Assembly: GCA_017451975.1 (NCBI GenBank)
Contig: JAFTNI010000056.1
Span: 1-8,862 of the forward strand
Direction: 5' to 3'
From: Clostridia bacterium
GTDB lineage: Bacteria > Bacillota > Clostridia > Oscillospirales > CAG-272
DNA: 8,862 nt
A program made the translations under genes and the position numbers. This document shows, one piece after another, positions 6,123 to 8,862 of the stretch. The notes beneath the pieces are model-generated. The model was not told the origin of the DNA, made no database searches, and saw only the letters and a list, made by a program, of their open reading frames with translations. Each line of letters opens with the position of its first letter. The first letter of the stretch is position 1.

Positions 6123-7219
6123 ATTGCTTCCCCCATAGGCCCGATTATTTTAACGTCGTTTCCCGTTCTGCGCAAATGCGCTATCTTGGCATCTATCTGG
6201 CTATCTATATACGTTGTAACGAGTATATAAAGCGTGTTTTCCGTGTTGAGGCTTATGTAGTAATCAAGAAGTGCGGCGTACGACATACCGTCCTTGAAAT
6301 CCATGCCCGCCATACACTGCATAATATCGAGAAAATGGTGCTTGCCGCTATTCATCTTGTATGTAAGAAAGCGCTCGCGCCCCTCACATTCGCAGTTTGC
6401 GGCGAAGCCTATTCTTCCGCCCGCACGCGAAGCCTCTGAAAGCGCCGTGGCGGAAACGGAAAGCCCGCTTTCCATAATGCGCTCGTAATCTGCAAGGTCA
6501 ACGTGGTCCTCCCACTTGACATGAAAATTCAGGCAAACCACAAAGCTGTAATTCTGGCAGAAATCGTAGTTGTTTACCTTCAGCGCGGCGGGCGAATATG
6601 CGCTGCGCGCCGTCGCCTTATAGTTTATCTGGCGCATGGTATCACCGGGGCGGTAATCGCGTATGCCGGAAAGCGAAAAAGGGTCGCTTATAAGCGCTCG
6701 GCTTGTTATATGGTCGCCTATCGTCGTGGCTATGGTGGGGAGCACGGGCGCGTTTTTTATAAGCTCCGGGTAAACCGTGAGCGTAACGGGCGCTTCAAAA
6801 TTTATAGGGCTTCCGTTTGCAAAAACAGAAACGGAATCCAGCGTGAAAACCCCGCGGCGAAGGCAGGTTATTTTGTGCGTGCGCTTTATTTGCATAAACG
6901 GAAGAAGATGCACGCGGCTTACGAAGTGCTGCATATCCCCGCCCTTCGGCTTAACGCCGTCTATGGCAAGCCCGTTATATAAATAGCCCTCTATATCCAC
7001 AAAAAGAAGCGGCATAAGAGTCCTGTTGTAAACAGTTTCCGTCATATAAACGGAATCGCCCGCAAAAACTGCATTTTCGGAAAATTCGCGCGTGTAGTAA
7101 AGCTTCCCTATCGCCAGCGCGCGCAAAAGCTTCAAAAGCCTGTAAAGCCCATATGCAATAGCGGCGAACGGCAGAATTTTCAGAATATCTGCAATAAACG
7201 TAATTATTCTTACAGCCAT
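6119..7219 (-). CDS. DUF58 family protein
   Basis: The product has 366 residues from the ATG at 7219. A TTG at 7240, inside the moxR end, would add seven residues, but neither start has a clear ribosome binding site. A hydrophobic hairpin region (about 5-37) is followed by a beta-rich domain (YNRTLMPLLFVDIEGYL; RRGVFTLDSVSVFANGSP). The DUF58 signature GIRDYRPGDTMRQINYKATAR lies at 185-205, after the typical D-P-F-x-L. The remainder resembles a VWA-like fold with a degenerate metal site. DUF58 proteins are nearly always encoded next to MoxR ATPases and are thought to be partners assembled or remodelled by them at the membrane. Here the gene starts 4 nt after the moxR stop and overlaps the next gene by 4 nt. 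The biochemical role of the family is not settled. Confidence 0.9.
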   Translation of the reverse strand: MAVRIITFIADILKILPFAAIAYGLYRLLKLLRALAIGKLYYTREFSENAVFAGDSVYMTETVYNRTLMPLLFVDIEGYLYNGLAIDGVKPKGGDMQHFVSRVHLLPFMQIKRTHKITCLRRGVFTLDSVSVFANGSPINFEAPVTLTVYPELIKNAPVLPTIATTIGDHITSRALISDPFSLSGIRDYRPGDTMRQINYKATARSAYSPAALKVNNYDFCQNYSFVVCLNFHVKWEDHVDLADYERIMESGLSVSATALSEASRAGGRIGFAANCECEGRERFLTYKMNSGKHHFLDIMQCMAGMDFKDGMSYAALLDYYISLNTENTLYILVTTYIDSQIDAKIAHLRRTGNDVKIIGPMGEAI

Positions 7220-7223
7220 AACG

Positions 7224-8180
7224 TTAAGAAATACCGTCAAACCGCGCTTCTGTGGGCACGGCTGTGTTTTCGAGAATTTCTGCTATAATACCCCTTGCGG
7301 CGTCGCGCTTAAGCTGCTCCGAGCCCGTAAGCACAAGGCGGTGGGCAAGCGTGGGCACGGCGGCTTTCTTCACGTCGTCGGGCGTGATATATCCTCTGCC
7401 GTCAAGCAGCGCAAAGCCCTTTGCCACCTTGAGCAGCGCTATTGCTCCGCGAGGGCTTACGCCGAGCAAAACGCCCGCTGCGTTGCGCGTTTTTTCCACT
7501 ATTACGGAAATATAGCGCAGAAGGTCGCGGTGAGCGTAAACGGCGGCGTGTGCCGCCATAGCGTCAAGCACGTCTTTTTCCGTGGCAACGGCATCTGCGC
7601 CCTTTACCTCGGAGCTTGCGCCGAAGCGCGCGAGTATTTCCACGTTATCTTCCACCCTCGGGTAGCCCAGGCTCGTTTTCACAAGAAAACGGTCCAGCTG
7701 CGCTTCGGGAAGCGGAAACGTACCCATATTTTCCACGGGGTTCTGTGTTGCAACAACCATAAAGGGCGAGGCAAGCTTATACGTTTTGCCGTCTATAGTT
7801 GCCTGGCGCTCCTCCATACACTCCAGCAAGCCCGATTGCGTGCGCGGCGTTGCGCGGTTGATTTCATCGGCAAGAAGTATATTTGAAAATACCGCGCCGG
7901 GTATAAATTCAAATTCCGATTTTTTCATGTTGAAAAAGTTCACGCCCGTTATATCCGAGGGGAGCAGGTCGGGGGTAAACTGTATGCGCCCGAATTTGCA
8001 GCTTACAGAAGCGGCAAGGCTTTTTACAAGCATTGTTTTTCCCGTACCGGGCACATCCTCCAAAAGAATGTGGCCGCCCGCAAAAAGCGAAATGAGCATA
8101 AGGTCTATTGCCTCGTCGTTGCCGACGATAGATTTTTTTATATTATCGCGAATAGCGTTTATAGTCTGTAAAGTTTCCAT
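7224..8180 (-). CDS. MoxR-type AAA+ ATPase
   Basis: This is a chaperone-like AAA+ ATPase of 318 residues, usual length for MoxR. In order: the MoxR-specific SIVGNDEAIDL (17-27); Walker A EDVPGTGKT (41-49); FTPDLLPSDITG (68-79); Walker B LLADE (102-106); the INRATPRTQSGLLECMEERQ block (107-126); sensor 1 ATQNP (144-148); PLPEAQLDRF (156-165), the usual arginine-finger region; and sensor 2 SPRG (242-245). All key residues are present. The ATG at 8180 is chosen because GAAAGGA lies 6 nt upstream; a TTG at 8195 would overlap that site. MoxR proteins work with DUF58/VWA partners in assembling or activating membrane or envelope proteins, and the DUF58 and DUF4129-like genes follow directly. The actual substrate is unknown. 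Confidence 0.95.
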   Translation of the reverse strand: METLQTINAIRDNIKKSIVGNDEAIDLMLISLFAGGHILLEDVPGTGKTMLVKSLAASVSCKFGRIQFTPDLLPSDITGVNFFNMKKSEFEFIPGAVFSNILLADEINRATPRTQSGLLECMEERQATIDGKTYKLASPFMVVATQNPVENMGTFPLPEAQLDRFLVKTSLGYPRVEDNVEILARFGASSEVKGADAVATEKDVLDAMAAHAAVYAHRDLLRYISVIVEKTRNAAGVLLGVSPRGAIALLKVAKGFALLDGRGYITPDDVKKAAVPTLAHRLVLTGSEQLKRDAARGIIAEILENTAVPTEARFDGIS

Positions 8181-8204
8181 TTTTATTCCTTTCAAGATGT
8201 TTAT

Positions 8205-8232
8205 ATTCTATTTTAACATATTTTGAATACAA
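8205..8232 (-). promoter_or_regulatory. Candidate promoter of the MoxR operon
   Basis: Reading the minus strand, TTGTAT (8232-8227) and TAGAAT (8210-8205) are 16 bp apart. An overlapping alternative is TGT-TAAAAT (8218-8210), an extended -10 without a good -35. Either gives a short leader before the ATG at 8180. The region is AT-rich, so the call is tentative. Confidence 0.4.
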
Positions 8233-8273
8233 ATAAAAGAGGTATGGGAAAGATTTGAAAAATATATTTTAAT

Positions 8274-8309
8274 TTTAAAAGAGCTCCTATGGAAAGGAGC
8301 TCTTTTAAA
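8274..8309 (-). terminator. Long AT/GC hairpin, probable terminator
   Basis: A perfect 15-bp stem (TTTAAAAGAGCTCCT at 8274-8288 with AGGAGCTCTTTTAAA at 8295-8309) has a 6-nt loop. On the minus strand the arm runs into CTCTTTTAAAATTAAAATATATTTTTC, which is more T-rich than the plus side. It would therefore end transcripts from the phosphorylase-like gene to the right and separate them from the MoxR operon. It abuts the left end of the MITE-like element. Confidence 0.6.
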
Positions 8310-8561
8310 CGTGTCGATAAAGCAATTTTAGCCTCTCACTCTGGGTAGCGAAGCGGCATCGCGGAAGTGAATGAAAGCCCGAACGGCTTTCAGAGCCGCG
8401 ATGTGACCGAGCCGCAGCGAGAAGGTGGCACCGTTAGGTGACAGAGAGGGCTATAACTAAAACCGAAAATACATTAAAAAATTATATTTTTTACACTTAC
8501 CCTCTCACCGCTTCGCGGAGCTCCCCCATAGGGGAGAGCCTAAAATTAGTTTATCGACACG
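8310..8561. mobile_element. MITE-like element with terminal inverted repeats
   Basis: The left end (8310-8339) and the reverse complement of the right end (8561-8532) agree at 26 of 30 positions, starting with 12 identical bases, CGTGTCGATAAA. The 252 bases encode no plausible protein and contain nested inverted repeats: CATCGCGG/CCGCGATG (8357-8364, 8396-8403), TGAAAGCC/GGCTTTCA (8372-8379, 8385-8392), CCGC/GCGG (8508-8511, 8515-8518) and CTCCCC/GGGGAG (8521-8526, 8531-8536). TTTTAA occurs just outside both ends (8303-8308 and 8565-8570), a possible but unproven target duplication. The GC-rich arms contrast with the AT-rich flanks. Phrases such as GGTGGCACCG...GGTGACAGAGAGGG recall dispersed palindromic repeats I associate with clostridial genomes. 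No transposase is in the window. The rest of the non-coding stretch (8562-8636) is AT-rich and shows only a weak GGAA/TTCC hairpin. Confidence 0.7.
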
Positions 8562-8636
8562 CTATTTTAATCATATCAATTTTTCAAAATATGTTTCAAA
8601 AATAATTTTCATTACTTTTGGAACATTTTCCATAAA

Positions 8637-8862
8637 TTAGTTTATCTGTTCTTCGTTTCCGTTTTTATCTTTTTGATAATCTTCATTTTGGGGAAAATCC
8701 GAAATTCCCTTTACTATCAAGCACTTAATGTCATTTTTCTTGCAAACCCACTCGACTCCTGCCGATTCCGTATCTGCTATCGTGATACCGTTGTTTTTTA
8801 AATTAATATAATCGCTCCACATAACCACCGCTTTATCTGCCGTGCCGATAGTGCCCGTATTG
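8637..8862 (-). CDS. Nucleoside phosphorylase-like protein, C-terminal fragment (partial)
   Basis: The gene enters from the right edge on the minus strand and ends at TAA 8639-8637. The 74 visible residues begin NTGTIGTADKAVVMWSD and include IADTESAGVEWVCKKNDIKC, then LIVKGISDFPQNEDYQ. This matches the end of the phosphorylase superfamily (PNP_UDP_1; MTA/SAH nucleosidases): a G-x-I-x-(S/T)-x-D strand, then D-x-E-(S/G)-A with the substrate-binding Glu, then the GISD loop. The Asp after GIS is the usual general acid. The protein stops about 20 residues after GISD, a rather short polar tail (NGNEEQIN) without the usual final helix. Whether it is a housekeeping nucleosidase or the domain of a larger multi-domain protein cannot be told from here. 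The GTG at 8828 is not a real start, since the frame stays open to the edge. Confidence 0.75.
   Translation of the reverse strand, partial: NTGTIGTADKAVVMWSDYINLKNNGITIADTESAGVEWVCKKNDIKCLIVKGISDFPQNEDYQKDKNGNEEQIN

Noticed and set aside
7341..7886. 181-codon plus-strand open frame opposite moxR
   Set aside because: It is a shadow of a MoxR gene with all AAA+ motifs in order; its own translation is Cys/Arg-rich with no domain.
8181..8195. Longer MoxR start at the TTG at 8195
   Set aside because: The five extra codons overlap the GAAAGGA ribosome binding site of the ATG at 8180, and the MoxR family alignment starts after that ATG.
8310..8561. CRISPR array or tRNA/rRNA-like structure in the repeat region
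   Set aside because: There are no regularly spaced direct repeats and no cloverleaf; the structure is a pair of inverted ends with nested palindromes.

Overview
The window looks like chromosomal DNA from an uncultured, probably gut-associated member of the Bacillota (class Clostridia). This is inferred from the consensus sigma-A promoter, strong AAGGAGG-type ribosome binding sites, Gram-positive style lipoprotein and nuclease genes, intermediate GC with AT-rich intergenic DNA, and a family of short proteins I associate with gut Clostridia. No rRNA or tRNA gene is present, so the assignment stays at class level.

Left part, plus strand: the probable last 14 codons of an upstream gene and its terminator are followed by argG (argininosuccinate synthase). 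argG has a perfect TTGACA-17-TATAAT promoter, an ArgR operator at the predicted transcription start and a second, weaker one over the -10. It ends at a strong terminator. A second plus-strand transcription unit then starts near 1650. It holds a small conserved protein of unknown function, an exported DNA/RNA non-specific endonuclease, a membrane protein with a Cys/His C-terminal domain of a type often fused to such nucleases, argH (argininosuccinate lyase) and a small lipoprotein. argH carries an in-frame TAA at codon 76, so the last step of arginine synthesis is either lost here or the base is a sequencing or assembly error.

Middle: the plus-strand unit and the following minus-strand unit converge on two adjacent perfect hairpins (5438-5467 and 5482-5509), each with T-runs readable from both strands.

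Right part, minus strand (read from 8180 down to 5508): a compact operon of a MoxR-type AAA+ ATPase, a DUF58 protein and a short membrane protein with a DUF4129-like tail. The transglutaminase that usually belongs to this cluster is absent. Upstream of it lies a 456-base non-coding stretch with a weak promoter, a 15-bp-stem hairpin and a 252-bp MITE-like element with about 30-bp terminal inverted repeats. The window ends in the 3' end of a minus-strand nucleoside-phosphorylase-like gene.

argG and argH carry out consecutive steps of arginine synthesis (citrulline plus aspartate to argininosuccinate, then to arginine plus fumarate). The nuclease cassette between them has no evident link to that pathway. 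The best candidates for follow-up are the argH nonsense codon, the nuclease/membrane-protein pair and the MITE-like element.
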